Below, piece by piece: positions 1 through 6,695 of a stretch of 11,319 nucleotides of DNA (position 1 is its first letter; each line of letters opens with the position of its first letter). Location: NCBI GenBank assembly GCA_030431945.1, contig JAUIIF010000081.1, positions 1-11,319 on the forward strand. Reading direction: 5' to 3'. This stretch comes from Bacteroidia bacterium. GTDB taxonomy: Bacteria > Bacteroidota > Bacteroidia > Chitinophagales > Saprospiraceae. The position numbers were made by a program, and so were the translations under genes. Below the pieces are notes generated by a model. That model ran no database searches and was not told the DNA's origin. It saw only the letters and a program-made list of their open reading frames with translations.

Positions 1-1
1 T

Positions 2-1036
2 AAAGACGAAGTCGCCACGGGCGAAGCAGCATTGAACGACGTAAAGGCCAAACTGGAAGACGCCTTACTCAGCCTGCCCAACGTACCGCACGCCCTTGTC
101 CCCGCCGGGGTAACGGAAGCAGACAACGAAATTTTTCAGGACTTCCCGGGGGAACTCCCCCCCCTGCCGGACAACGCCAAGCCCCACTGGGAGCTGGCCG
201 AGGACTACGGCATCTTCGACCTGGAGCTTGGGGTAAAGACCACCGGCGCCGGCTTCCCCGTCTTTACCGGACAGGGTGCCCGCCTGGCACGGGGCCTGGT
301 CAACTACTTTCTGGATCGTAATACTGCCGCCGGCTACACCGAGTTTCAGCCGCCCCTGCTGGTAAATGAAGCCACCGCCCGGGCCACGGGGCAGCTGCCC
401 GACAAGGAGGGCCAGATGTACCACTGTACGGAAGATGATTTTTACCTGATCCCGACCGCAGAAGTGCCCCTGACGAACCTTTACCGGGATGTCATTCTGG
501 ACGCCGAAGACTTCCCCATCAAATTAACGGGCTATACCCCCTGCTTCCGCCGCGAGGCCGGCAGCTACGGCGCGCACGTCCGCGGGCTGAATCGCGTGCA
601 CCAGTTCGACAAAGTAGAAATTGTCCAACTGGCGCACCCTGACAACAGCTACGCGCTGCTGGATGAGATGGTGGCGCACGTCGGAAGCCTGCTCGATGAG
701 CTGGGCCTGCCCTTCCGCATTCTCCGCCTCTGTGGCGGCGACCTGGGCTTCACCAGTGCCATGACGTACGATTTTGAAGTGTGGAGCGCCGCGCAGCAAC
801 GCTGGCTCGAAGTAAGCAGCGTGAGCTGCTTCGAAACTTTTCAAAGCAATCGCCTGAAACTCCGCTACCGGGTGGAAAAAGGAACCGAACTGGCCCATAC
901 CCTCAACGGCAGCGCCCTGGCCTTACCCCGGATAATTGCCGCCCTGCTGGAGAACAACCAGACGGAAGACGGCATCGTCTTGCCGGAGGTCCTCCATTCC
1001 TATTTGGGCATGCAGCAACTGAAAAAGGTCAGATAA
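2..1036 (+). CDS. serS: Seryl-tRNA synthetase, C-terminal ~344 residues (5' end outside window)
   Basis: Class II aminoacyl-tRNA synthetase that charges tRNA-Ser with serine in the cytoplasm. The frame is open from base 2, so the gene begins upstream; roughly the first 80 residues, the start of the N-terminal tRNA-binding coiled-coil arm, are missing compared with the usual ~425 residues. Visible catalytic signatures are the motif 1 region (GFPVFTGQGARLARG, from nt 251), the serine-site TAEVPLTN (from nt 455), motif 2 (FRREAGSYG...RGLNRVHQFDKVE, from nt 545) and motif 3 (TLNGSALALPR...LLENNQTEDG, from nt 899). The motif 2 loop reads GSYGAHVRGL rather than the GRDTRGL form common in Proteobacteria, as I remember from Bacteroidota homologues. 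It ends with TAA. A TTG at 32 is an internal codon, not the start. The identification is very secure. Confidence 0.97.
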   Translation, partial: KDEVATGEAALNDVKAKLEDALLSLPNVPHALVPAGVTEADNEIFQDFPGELPPLPDNAKPHWELAEDYGIFDLELGVKTTGAGFPVFTGQGARLARGLVNYFLDRNTAAGYTEFQPPLLVNEATARATGQLPDKEGQMYHCTEDDFYLIPTAEVPLTNLYRDVILDAEDFPIKLTGYTPCFRREAGSYGAHVRGLNRVHQFDKVEIVQLAHPDNSYALLDEMVAHVGSLLDELGLPFRILRLCGGDLGFTSAMTYDFEVWSAAQQRWLEVSSVSCFETFQSNRLKLRYRVEKGTELAHTLNGSALALPRIIAALLENNQTEDGIVLPEVLHSYLGMQQLKKVR

Positions 1037-1056
1037 TCCTACCGCTGCGGACACTA

Positions 1057-1092
1057 TTTTGTCATTCAATTCAACAACTGGCATACCTTTTG
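1057..1092 (+). promoter_or_regulatory. Candidate Bacteroidota-type promoter for the YugP-like peptidase gene
   Basis: Between serS and the peptidase gene there is TTTTG (1057-1061), a 22-nt spacer and TACCTTTTG (1084-1092). This resembles the Bacteroidota housekeeping promoter (-33 TTG and -7 TAnnTTTG, about 20 nt apart) with one extra T in the -7 box. It would give a leader of about 30 nt ending in AAGG just before the ATG at 1130. The call rests on motif similarity only. Confidence 0.35.
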
Positions 1093-1129
1093 CTGTTTAC
1101 CTGTTGTCTTAAACACAAAAAAGGACCTT

Positions 1130-1810
1130 ATGTACTTTCTAATTATCGGCGTATTTGCCTTACTCGGCATGGTGGTCAGTAACCGCCTGAAAAGCAAGTT
1201 TAAGCAATACGCCAAGGTACCCATGACCAACGGCCTCTCCGGGGCCGAAGTGGCAGCAAAAATGCTCCACCACTACGGCATTGGCGATGTAAAAATCGTG
1301 CAGGGCCAGGGGTTTCTTTCCGACCACTACAACCCGACGACTAAAACAGTCAGTCTTTCGCCCGAAGTTTACCAGGGCCGTAACGTCTCCGCCGCTGCGG
1401 TGGCCAGCCACGAATGTGGCCACGCCGTGCAGCACGCCGAAGCTTACACCTGGCTGACCTTCCGGAGCAAAATGGTACCCATCGTCCAGTTTTCGGCAAA
1501 AGCCCAAAGCTTTTTGTTCATTCCCATTCTCATGTTCGGTGGCCTCGGTGCCGGTGCCGGCGGCGGTATTCTCATGCAGATTCTGATTGCGACCTTCCTG
1601 GTCACGACCGTATTTGCCGTCGTTACCCTGCCCGTGGAATTTGACGCCAGTAAGCGGGCCCTCAACTGGCTCGACCACAGTGGTGTCGCCAGCGGCATCC
1701 AGCACGAAGGCGCCAAAGATGCACTCTGGTGGGCCGCTATGACTTACGTCGTCTCCGCCCTTTCTTCCATTGCCGTGTTGCTCTACTTTTTGCTGCAGTC
1801 GCGGGATTAA
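1130..1810 (+). CDS. Membrane-embedded neutral zinc metallopeptidase, YugP family
   Basis: Predicted integral-membrane metalloprotease of 226 residues, typical for the YugP family (PF04298); the substrate is unknown. It shows an N-terminal membrane helix (about residues 1-19), then a soluble stretch with the family signature (GLSGAEVAAKML, DHYNPTTKTVSLSPEVY) and the zinc motif HECGH at residues 94-98, in which two histidines bind metal and Glu95 is the likely catalytic base. Two hydrophobic helices follow (about 126-167), then EFDASKRA with Glu170 as a plausible third metal ligand, and a final helix (about 201-222). The ATG at 1130 is preceded by AAGG and gives the membrane helix at the very start, so this start is well supported. 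It lies 93 nt after serS and probably has its own promoter. The family assignment is firm; the physiological role is not known. Confidence 0.93.
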   Translation: MYFLIIGVFALLGMVVSNRLKSKFKQYAKVPMTNGLSGAEVAAKMLHHYGIGDVKIVQGQGFLSDHYNPTTKTVSLSPEVYQGRNVSAAAVASHECGHAVQHAEAYTWLTFRSKMVPIVQFSAKAQSFLFIPILMFGGLGAGAGGGILMQILIATFLVTTVFAVVTLPVEFDASKRALNWLDHSGVASGIQHEGAKDALWWAAMTYVVSALSSIAVLLYFLLQSRD

Positions 1811-1865
1811 GCCGTAAAATCCGATATTGCGTTGCTGATCTGTTGCGAACCAGCCTGCTTGCCAG

Positions 1866-1884
1866 GGCGCGGACGCCGGTGCAA
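1866..1884. repeat. Copy 1 of a 19-nt intergenic repeat
   Basis: GGCGCGGACGCCGGTGCAA occurs here and, identically, at 6179-6197. Upstream similarity extends further if one G is gapped (CAGGG versus CAGG). Both copies are intergenic. The core contains a short inverted repeat (GGCG...CGCC). This copy is enclosed by TGTTGC (1841-1846) and GCAACA (1881-1886), which could fold into a long imperfect hairpin ahead of the T-run at 1891-1895. I do not recognise it as a named repeat family. Confidence 0.6.
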
Positions 1885-1895
1885 CAATAGTTTTT

Positions 1896-1935
1896 GAGGA
1901 GCCGTAAATCAGCCCGCTCCTCCCTTTTATCTTTT
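1896..1935 (+). terminator. Weak intrinsic terminator candidate after the peptidase gene
   Basis: The arms GAGGAGC (1896-1902) and GCTCCTC (1916-1922) form a perfect 7-bp stem with a 13-nt loop, followed by a T-rich, interrupted tract ending at 1935. It lies between the peptidase stop and frr, where a terminator would make sense. The long loop and broken U-tract make it weak, and the downstream TATCTTTT could instead be a promoter -7 box for frr. Confidence 0.3.
1928..1935 (+). promoter_or_regulatory. Possible -7 box for frr
   Basis: TATCTTTT matches the Bacteroidota -7 consensus TAnnTTTG except for the last base and lies 18 nt before the frr ATG. No TTG is seen at the expected distance upstream, so only half a promoter is visible. 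Confidence 0.25.
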
Positions 1936-1953
1936 AGAACCAACTTTTTACTG

Positions 1954-2517
1954 ATGGACGAATTACTCAGCGAACAACTCGAAGAAGCCAAGATGCTCAT
2001 GGACGAAGCCATTGATCACCTTGACCGGGAACTACTTAAAATCCGTACCGGCAAAGCCAGCCCGGCGATGCTCAACGGATTACTCGTCAGCTACTACGGT
2101 GCCAAAACACCCATCCAGCAAGTGGCCAGTATCGGCACCGCCGATTCCCGGACCCTGACCATCAAGCCGTTTGACAAGTCAGCCATGGGCGACATTGAGC
2201 GTGCCATCTTCGAAGCCAACCTCGGGGTAACCCCGATGAACGATGGTGAGATGGTCCGGATCAGCATCCCCCCCCTGACCACTGAACGCCGTAAATCACT
2301 TGCCAAGCAAGTGAAGGCAGAAGGAGAAACGGCCAAAATCTCCATTCGCAACGCCCGGCAGGACGCCATGAAGGCCATTAAGGACGAAGTAAAGAACGGC
2401 TTCCCCGAAGACGCCGGCAAACGCAAGGAAGAGCAGGTACAGGGCTGGGTCAATACCTACAACAAGAAGGTCGACGACATCGTCGCGAGCAAAGAAGAGG
2501 ATGTCATGACGCTGTAG
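1954..2517 (+). CDS. frr: Ribosome recycling factor
   Basis: RRF works with EF-G in the cytoplasm to split post-termination ribosomes so they can start a new round of translation. The 187-residue product has the usual family length (~185). It shows the expected helical domain I ends, with HLDRELLKIRTGKASPAML near residues 23-41, and the domain II beta region (YYGAKTPIQQVASI). The C-terminal half carries the classical IPPLTTERRKSLAKQVK, RNARQDAMKAIK and the DDI...KEEDVMTL end. I chose ATG 1954 because it gives MDELLSEQLEEAKM, the normal family N-terminus; in-frame TTG 1894 would add 20 residues unlike RRF. It is followed by a strong terminator and so probably ends its transcription unit. In many bacteria frr follows pyrH or tsf; here it does not. 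Confidence 0.97.
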   Translation: MDELLSEQLEEAKMLMDEAIDHLDRELLKIRTGKASPAMLNGLLVSYYGAKTPIQQVASIGTADSRTLTIKPFDKSAMGDIERAIFEANLGVTPMNDGEMVRISIPPLTTERRKSLAKQVKAEGETAKISIRNARQDAMKAIKDEVKNGFPEDAGKRKEEQVQGWVNTYNKKVDDIVASKEEDVMTL

Positions 2518-2549
2518 CGTACTTACCCGCTTACTGCCCCCGCAAGATG

Positions 2550-2585
2550 CCGGCGAAGAAAGAATCTTTCTTCGCCGGTTTTTTT
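2550..2585 (+). terminator. Strong rho-independent terminator after frr
   Basis: A perfect 13-bp inverted repeat (CCGGCGAAGAAAG at 2550-2562 and CTTTCTTCGCCGG at 2566-2578) with a 3-nt loop is followed directly by seven T residues (2579-2585). It lies 32 nt after the frr stop and isolates frr from ligA. Confidence 0.92.
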
Positions 2586-2620
2586 GTGCCCTACCGGAAG
2601 CAGAAAACCGGAACCGTTCC

Positions 2621-2628
2621 TACCTTAG
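2621..2628 (+). promoter_or_regulatory. Candidate -7 box directly before ligA
   Basis: TACCTTAG differs from the Bacteroidota -7 motif TAnnTTTG at one position and ends 4 nt before the ligA ATG. Transcription starting a few bases downstream would give an mRNA with almost no leader. The same spacing recurs at the glycosyltransferase gene. No clear -33 TTG is visible. Confidence 0.35.
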
Positions 2629-2632
2629 CCCC

Positions 2633-4780
2633 ATGTCAACCCCCGCTAATCAAGCCCAGTATTACGCCCGCTCCAAAGCTTACCTGGCCGGTGAGGTAAT
2701 CGCCCCGCCGCAGGAGCAGGCACCAGAACTTCAGGAACTGCTGCGCTACCACGAATGGCGGTATTACGTCCAGGACGACCCCGTACTCAGCGATTTCGAG
2801 TACGACACCCTCTACAAGCAACTGGAAGCCCTCGAAGCGGCCGACCCCGGCCTGGTCACGCCCGACAGCCCGACGCAACGCGTCGGCTCTGACCTGACCG
2901 GCGACAGCGTCAGCGTCCCCCACCTCGTGCCCATGCTCTCCCTGGGCAACAGCTACAATGCTGCTGACCTGGAAGAGTTCGACAAGCAGGTGAAGCGGAT
3001 GCTGAATATGGAAGAGGACAGCCCCCTGGCGTACGCCGTGGAACCGAAGTATGACGGAGGGACGATTGTACTGGTGTACGAAAACGACCAACTGATCCGT
3101 GCCGCCACGCGTGGCAACGGCGTCATGGGCGAAGAGATGACCCACAATGCGCGGGTGATCCGCTCCATTCCGCTGCAGGCGGCCTTCAGCAAGTACGGTT
3201 TGCACCGGGTCGAGGTCCGCGGAGAAGTCATCATCCGGAAAGATCGGTTTGAGGCCATGAACGCCGCCCGGGCGGAAGCCGGAGAAACCCTCTTTGCCAA
3301 CCCGCGTAACACCGCTACCGGTGGTCTGCGGATGAAAAGCCCCAAAGAAGTGGCCGACCGCAACCTGGAAGCCTTCATCTACAGCTTCGGCTACGGGGTG
3401 GACCAGGAAGGCAACGACGCCGTGCAGGCGCTCGGCACCCATACCAAAGCACTGGATGTACTGACGGAATTAGGCTTCAAAGTTCCGGCTACCGGCTACG
3501 AGCGGGAAACCGCCGCAAACATTACCGAAGCTGCGGATTTTTGCACCAAATGGGAGGCCCGGCGCAATGAATACGCGTACGAAATCGACGGCATGGTCGT
3601 CAAGGTCGATGACCTGGCCCTGCAGGAACGCGCCGGGTATACCAGCCATCACCCCCGCTGGGCAATTGCTTATAAATTTGCCGCCAAGCAAGCGACAACC
3701 ACCCTGGAAAATGTCGAATATCAGGTTGGCAAGATCGGCACGATTACGCCGGTAGCCAAGACCACGCCCGTTTCCCTCGCGGGCGTGATGATCTCCAGCG
3801 TCAGCCTGCACAACGAAGATTTCATCAAAGACAAAGACCTCCGTCTGGGCGACAAAGTCCTCCTGGAGCGGGCCGGCGACGTTATTCCCTACATCGTTAA
3901 ACCACTGGAAGACTTGCGGGACGGTAGCGAAGTCCCCATCGAGTGGCCAACCGTTTGTCCGATCAACACCACGGAGGTTCCCGTCCCCCTCATCCGCGAG
4001 GCGGGCGAAGCCGCCTGGCGCTGTCCGGAGTGCGTCTGTGGTGCCCAGGACCTGCAACGCATCATTTTCCACGTATCCAAAGCAGCCATGGACATTGACG
4101 GCATGGGCAAGCGTTACGTAGAACTCTTTCACGCCAAGGGCTGGCTGAACACCATTGCGGATGTTTACCGGCTTCCCTACGACTGGATTTCCGTCCTGGA
4201 AGGCTTCGGCAACAAGTCTGCCAACAACCTCGAAGCCGCCATCGAGAAAGCAAAACAGCAACCGCTTTGGCGCCTGCTCTACGGCCTGAGTATCCACCAT
4301 TTTGGCAAGAAAGCAACGCAGCTGGTTGCGCAGAACATTGAGCACGTGCTGGACCTGGCCGACTGGACCGAAGAGCAGTTCACAAACATCAAAGACATCG
4401 GCCCGACGGTGGCCAAGAACGTCACGGACTGGTTCGCCAACCCCGCCAACGTCGCCCTGCTCCGCGAGCTGGAAGAACTCGGCGTAAACGTCAAGCCTAC
4501 GGACGAAGACCGGCCCGCAGCCGAAGTTACCGAAGGGCCCTTTGTCGGCAAAGCCATGCTCTTTACCGGCTCTCTGCAACAACTAAGCCGCAAGGAAGCC
4601 CAGGAAAAAGCAAAGGCCGCCGGTGCGCGGATCGTCTCAGCGGTCAGCAGCAAGTTGGACATTTTAGTGGTGGGCGAAAAGCCCGGCTCCAAATTAAAAA
4701 AAGCAACGGCCTTAGGTACCGTGACGGTAATGACGGAAGCAGCCTTTCTCGAAGCCCTTACCCCTGGCCAGGGCACCTAA
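2633..4780 (+). CDS. ligA: NAD+-dependent DNA ligase LigA
   Basis: Seals nicks in duplex DNA during replication and repair using NAD+. The 715-residue product is longer than the usual ~670, largely through an N-terminal extension. In order: domain Ia (LRYHEWRYYVQDDPVLSDFEYD, residues 38-58); adenylation domain with the nucleophile Lys139 in EPKYDGG, then TRGNG (159-163), EVRGEV (194-199), EIDGMVVKV (317-325) and PRWAIAYKF (341-349); OB fold (QVGKIGTITPVAKTTPV, ERAGDVIPY); zinc finger (about 442-469); helix-hairpin-helix repeats (about 520-610, e.g. IKDIGPTVAKNV); and a C-terminal BRCT domain (about 635-710). The zinc finger is unusual: cysteines are at 442, 464, 467 and 469, and the normal second cysteine of CxxC is missing (CPIN). 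All catalytic motifs are intact, so it should be active. It is separated from frr by a terminator and converges with the next minus-strand gene. Confidence 0.97.
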   Translation: MSTPANQAQYYARSKAYLAGEVIAPPQEQAPELQELLRYHEWRYYVQDDPVLSDFEYDTLYKQLEALEAADPGLVTPDSPTQRVGSDLTGDSVSVPHLVPMLSLGNSYNAADLEEFDKQVKRMLNMEEDSPLAYAVEPKYDGGTIVLVYENDQLIRAATRGNGVMGEEMTHNARVIRSIPLQAAFSKYGLHRVEVRGEVIIRKDRFEAMNAARAEAGETLFANPRNTATGGLRMKSPKEVADRNLEAFIYSFGYGVDQEGNDAVQALGTHTKALDVLTELGFKVPATGYERETAANITEAADFCTKWEARRNEYAYEIDGMVVKVDDLALQERAGYTSHHPRWAIAYKFAAKQATTTLENVEYQVGKIGTITPVAKTTPVSLAGVMISSVSLHNEDFIKDKDLRLGDKVLLERAGDVIPYIVKPLEDLRDGSEVPIEWPTVCPINTTEVPVPLIREAGEAAWRCPECVCGAQDLQRIIFHVSKAAMDIDGMGKRYVELFHAKGWLNTIADVYRLPYDWISVLEGFGNKSANNLEAAIEKAKQQPLWRLLYGLSIHHFGKKATQLVAQNIEHVLDLADWTEEQFTNIKDIGPTVAKNVTDWFANPANVALLRELEELGVNVKPTDEDRPAAEVTEGPFVGKAMLFTGSLQQLSRKEAQEKAKAAGARIVSAVSSKLDILVVGEKPGSKLKKATALGTVTVMTEAAFLEALTPGQGT

Positions 4781-4820
4781 GCCGGAATAGTATAACGGAC
4801 TTCTACCGCCTCCCGGCCAG

Positions 4821-5480
4821 CTACACCAGCAAATTATCCTGCAATAGAATTTCTTTCATTTCCAGGTCCATCACTCCCGCCTGGGCCCGGAACCGATCGG
4901 GGTCGGAGCGATACGGATCCTGCAGCACGTAAAACTTGTGCGTGACGGCGCCGTTCGAGTCCGACCGTTGCAGACGCTGTACCACCCGCTGTTTTTCAAA
5001 ATACTTCATTTCCCGGTCGATGATGGTCATGGGTAGCCCGGTTGCCATAATCAGTTCCTGGGGTGTTACCCGGTAGTCGTAGTAAGCGAAAATGGCCAGC
5101 AAATCCTCCACGGTAAGAAAGGGATCAGCGGATAATTCCAGGTCTGGCGATACCCCCAGGGGGGCTTTCAGGCCAAAAAAGTGCCGGCCGGTACGGTTAC
5201 TGCTGCGGTCAAAGACCCCGAAGGTCATCAGGCTGTTTAGCCTGGTTCGTGCTTCGTTCAGGCTTAGTCCGGTTTTGTCCCGCAGCTGGTGGGGTGAGAT
5301 CAACTGATCCGGCTCATTGGCCACCAGGCGCAGCAGGTCATGGTCCGGGATCTCCCGTTGGGTTTCCCGATTGGTCTTGCGCTGACGGAAATACACGACA
5401 ACGGCAAAAAGTAGCAGTAAAAAAGTAAGTGCGGTAAATACAAGGCCTACAGTTGCATCTTTACTCATGGGCATTTTCAT
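4821..5480 (-). CDS. Unrecognised membrane-anchored protein with two winged-helix-like regions (paralogue B)
   Basis: Function unknown; I do not recognise a named family. The 219-residue product has one transmembrane helix at about residues 11-31, followed by a basic stretch (RQRKTNRETQR), which predicts a cytoplasmic C-terminal part. Two regions then look like winged helices: about 47-105 (LLRLVANEPDQLISPHQLRDKTGLSLNEARTRL..., ending in an aromatic-rich wing) and about 121-187 (LTVEDLLAIFAYYDYRVTPQELIMATGLP...). A conserved tail (DPYRSDPDRFRAQAG...EILLQDNLLV) closes the protein. It is about 60% identical by eye to the product of the next upstream gene, from which it is separated by only 24 nt, so both are probably cotranscribed. 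ATG 5480 is used here; ATGs at 5474 and 5468 are equally possible. It could be a membrane-tethered regulator or a protein-interaction scaffold. Confidence 0.85.
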   Translation of the reverse strand: MKMPMSKDATVGLVFTALTFLLLLFAVVVYFRQRKTNRETQREIPDHDLLRLVANEPDQLISPHQLRDKTGLSLNEARTRLNSLMTFGVFDRSSNRTGRHFFGLKAPLGVSPDLELSADPFLTVEDLLAIFAYYDYRVTPQELIMATGLPMTIIDREMKYFEKQRVVQRLQRSDSNGAVTHKFYVLQDPYRSDPDRFRAQAGVMDLEMKEILLQDNLLV

Positions 5481-5504
5481 TTAGCTCTCATCCCGTCGGG
5501 AGCA

Positions 5505-6152
5505 TCAGACAATCAGGTTTTCGTTTACCAGGATCTCCTTCAGCTCCAGATCCAGCTCGCCGGCCCTGGCCCGGAAACGTTCCGGGTTACTGCGGTAAGG
5601 CTCCTGGAGGACGAAGAAACGGTTACTGACCGCTCCCTGCGGGGCCATGCCCCGCATACTCTGGACAATGCCCCGCTGCTGAAAGTGTTTCATTTCGCGT
5701 TTAAGCACGTTGAGCGGCAACCCCGTCGTCATAATCAGTTCCTGGGCCGACACCCGGTAATTATGGGCGGCAAAAATGGCCAGCAGGTCCTCTACGGTAA
5801 GGAAGGGGTCCGGAGAAAGCGAAAGTTTTTTGTCTTCCGGCAACGGCTCCTTCAGGCTGTAATAATAGCGGGAGCCGCCAACACTCCGGTTCAGGATGCC
5901 GTACATCAGCAGGTTGCTCAGGCGGGAGCGTGCCTCGTTCAGGCTCAGGGTGGTTTTGTCCCGAAGTTGGTGCGGAGAAATAAGTTGGTCCGGTTCATTA
6001 TGGATGAGCCGCAACAGATCCGGGTCACTGATTTCCCGCTGCGTGTCCCGATTACTTTTCTTATTCCGCAGGTAAATGCCTAAGACAATAAGCAGGGGCA
6101 ACACCGTAACCGTAAAGACGACGATGAGGCCCACGATTGCTTTCGGTTCCAT
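5505..6152 (-). CDS. Unrecognised membrane-anchored protein with two winged-helix-like regions (paralogue A)
   Basis: First gene of the minus-strand pair; function unknown. The 215-residue product begins MEPKAIVGLIVVFTV, with a transmembrane helix at about residues 6-28, then RNKKSNRDTQRE, predicting a cytoplasmic body. Winged-helix-like regions lie at about 43-101 (LISPHQLRDKTTLSLNEARSRL, wing with YYYSL) and 117-183 (LTVEDLLAIFAAHNYRVSAQELIMTTGLP). The tail matches paralogue B (EPYRSNPERFRARAGELDLELKEIL). The blocks LISPHQLRDKT, DPFLTVEDLLAIFA and QELIM are identical in both, while the linker between the two domains and the wings differ, as expected after duplication and divergence. ATG 6152 is preferred over the in-frame ATG 6197, because the longer form adds a basic, poorly hydrophobic stretch and starts inside the intergenic repeat and upstream of a promoter-like box. 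DNA binding is an inference from fold appearance only. Confidence 0.85.
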   Translation of the reverse strand: MEPKAIVGLIVVFTVTVLPLLIVLGIYLRNKKSNRDTQREISDPDLLRLIHNEPDQLISPHQLRDKTTLSLNEARSRLSNLLMYGILNRSVGGSRYYYSLKEPLPEDKKLSLSPDPFLTVEDLLAIFAAHNYRVSAQELIMTTGLPLNVLKREMKHFQQRGIVQSMRGMAPQGAVSNRFFVLQEPYRSNPERFRARAGELDLELKEILVNENLIV

Positions 6153-6166
6153 CCGTTGGTTTTTTG

Positions 6167-6197
6167 GCAAGATAGTCAGGCGCGGACGCCGGTGCAA
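6167..6197 (-). promoter_or_regulatory. Candidate promoter of the paralogous membrane-protein pair, overlapping the repeat
   Basis: On the minus strand, TTG (6197-6195), a 20-nt spacer and TATCTTGC (6174-6167) have the geometry of a Bacteroidota promoter (-33 TTG, -7 TAnnTTTG, imperfect here). The TTG and most of the spacer are the 19-nt intergenic repeat. The box lies 14 nt before the ATG at 6152. Confidence 0.35.
6179..6197. repeat. Copy 2 of a 19-nt intergenic repeat
   Basis: GGCGCGGACGCCGGTGCAA, identical to 1866-1884. Here it lies in the 156-nt gap between the divergent membrane-protein pair and the DUF427 gene. In the minus-strand sense it begins TTGCACCGG and could supply the -33 element of the pair's promoter. 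Confidence 0.6.
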
Positions 6198-6335
6198 GGG
6201 AGGGCAGGAAAGCGGACGGACGGAGCGGGCTGTATTTACAACTTAATGGCCGGTACGACCAACGCTTTGCCTGCCGGGCGTGCAACCTCCTTGAGCAGAT
6301 AACGTTTAATGAGCCCACCAGTCAATAAATACCCC

Positions 6336-6623
6336 ATGATCCAGGCCATTTGGAACGGCGAGGTGATCGCCGAAAGTGACGACACCGTTATCGTTGAAGG
6401 CAATCATTACTTCCCCCGCAGCAGTGTTAATGCCGCTTATCTGACCGATTCTGATACCACCAGCTTTTGTGGCTGGAAAGGAGATTGCAGTTACCATCAC
6501 CTAACCGTAAGCGGCAAGGTAAACCCGGACGCCGTCTGGTACTACGCTGACCCCTACCCCAAAGCCGAAAAAATCCGTGACCGCGTTGCTTTCTGGAAGG
6601 GCGTCACGGTTCGCGAAGCCTGA
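6336..6623 (+). CDS. DUF427 domain protein
   Basis: A 95-residue product that fits the DUF427 family (PF04248) over its whole length: MIQAIWNGEVIAESDDTVIVEGNHYFP at the start, CGWKGDCSYHHL in the middle, and WYYADPYPKAEKIRDRVAFWKGV at the end. The biochemical function of the family is not established. Conserved residues visible are the EGN.YFP block, the CxWKG.C.Y motif and the YPxP-like A.KI. tail. ATG 6336 is chosen because family members usually begin with a few residues before AIWNG; ATG 6309 in the same frame would add nine residues and cannot be excluded. It lies 72 nt before egtB on the same strand, so cotranscription is possible but not shown. It is divergent from the paralogous membrane-protein pair. 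Confidence 0.88.
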   Translation: MIQAIWNGEVIAESDDTVIVEGNHYFPRSSVNAAYLTDSDTTSFCGWKGDCSYHHLTVSGKVNPDAVWYYADPYPKAEKIRDRVAFWKGVTVREA

Positions 6624-6695
6624 ATCAACGAACAATAGTTGCCACGTACGGAGCAACGCAACGGCTACTGCCCCGCAGTACGCAACCCCGTAACC

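Noticed and set aside
1042..1050. CCGCTGCGG palindrome after serS as a terminator
   Set aside because: The loop would be a single base and no T-run directly follows.
2636..4776. Long minus-strand open frames opposite ligA (2636-3442, 3470-4582, 4279-4776)
   Set aside because: They are antisense shadows of a clearly coding ligA frame in GC-rich DNA, and their translations resemble no protein family.
4781..4817. GCCGG...CCGGC hairpin between the convergent ligA and membrane-protein genes
   Set aside because: Five-bp stem, long loop and no T-tract on either strand, so not supportable as a terminator.
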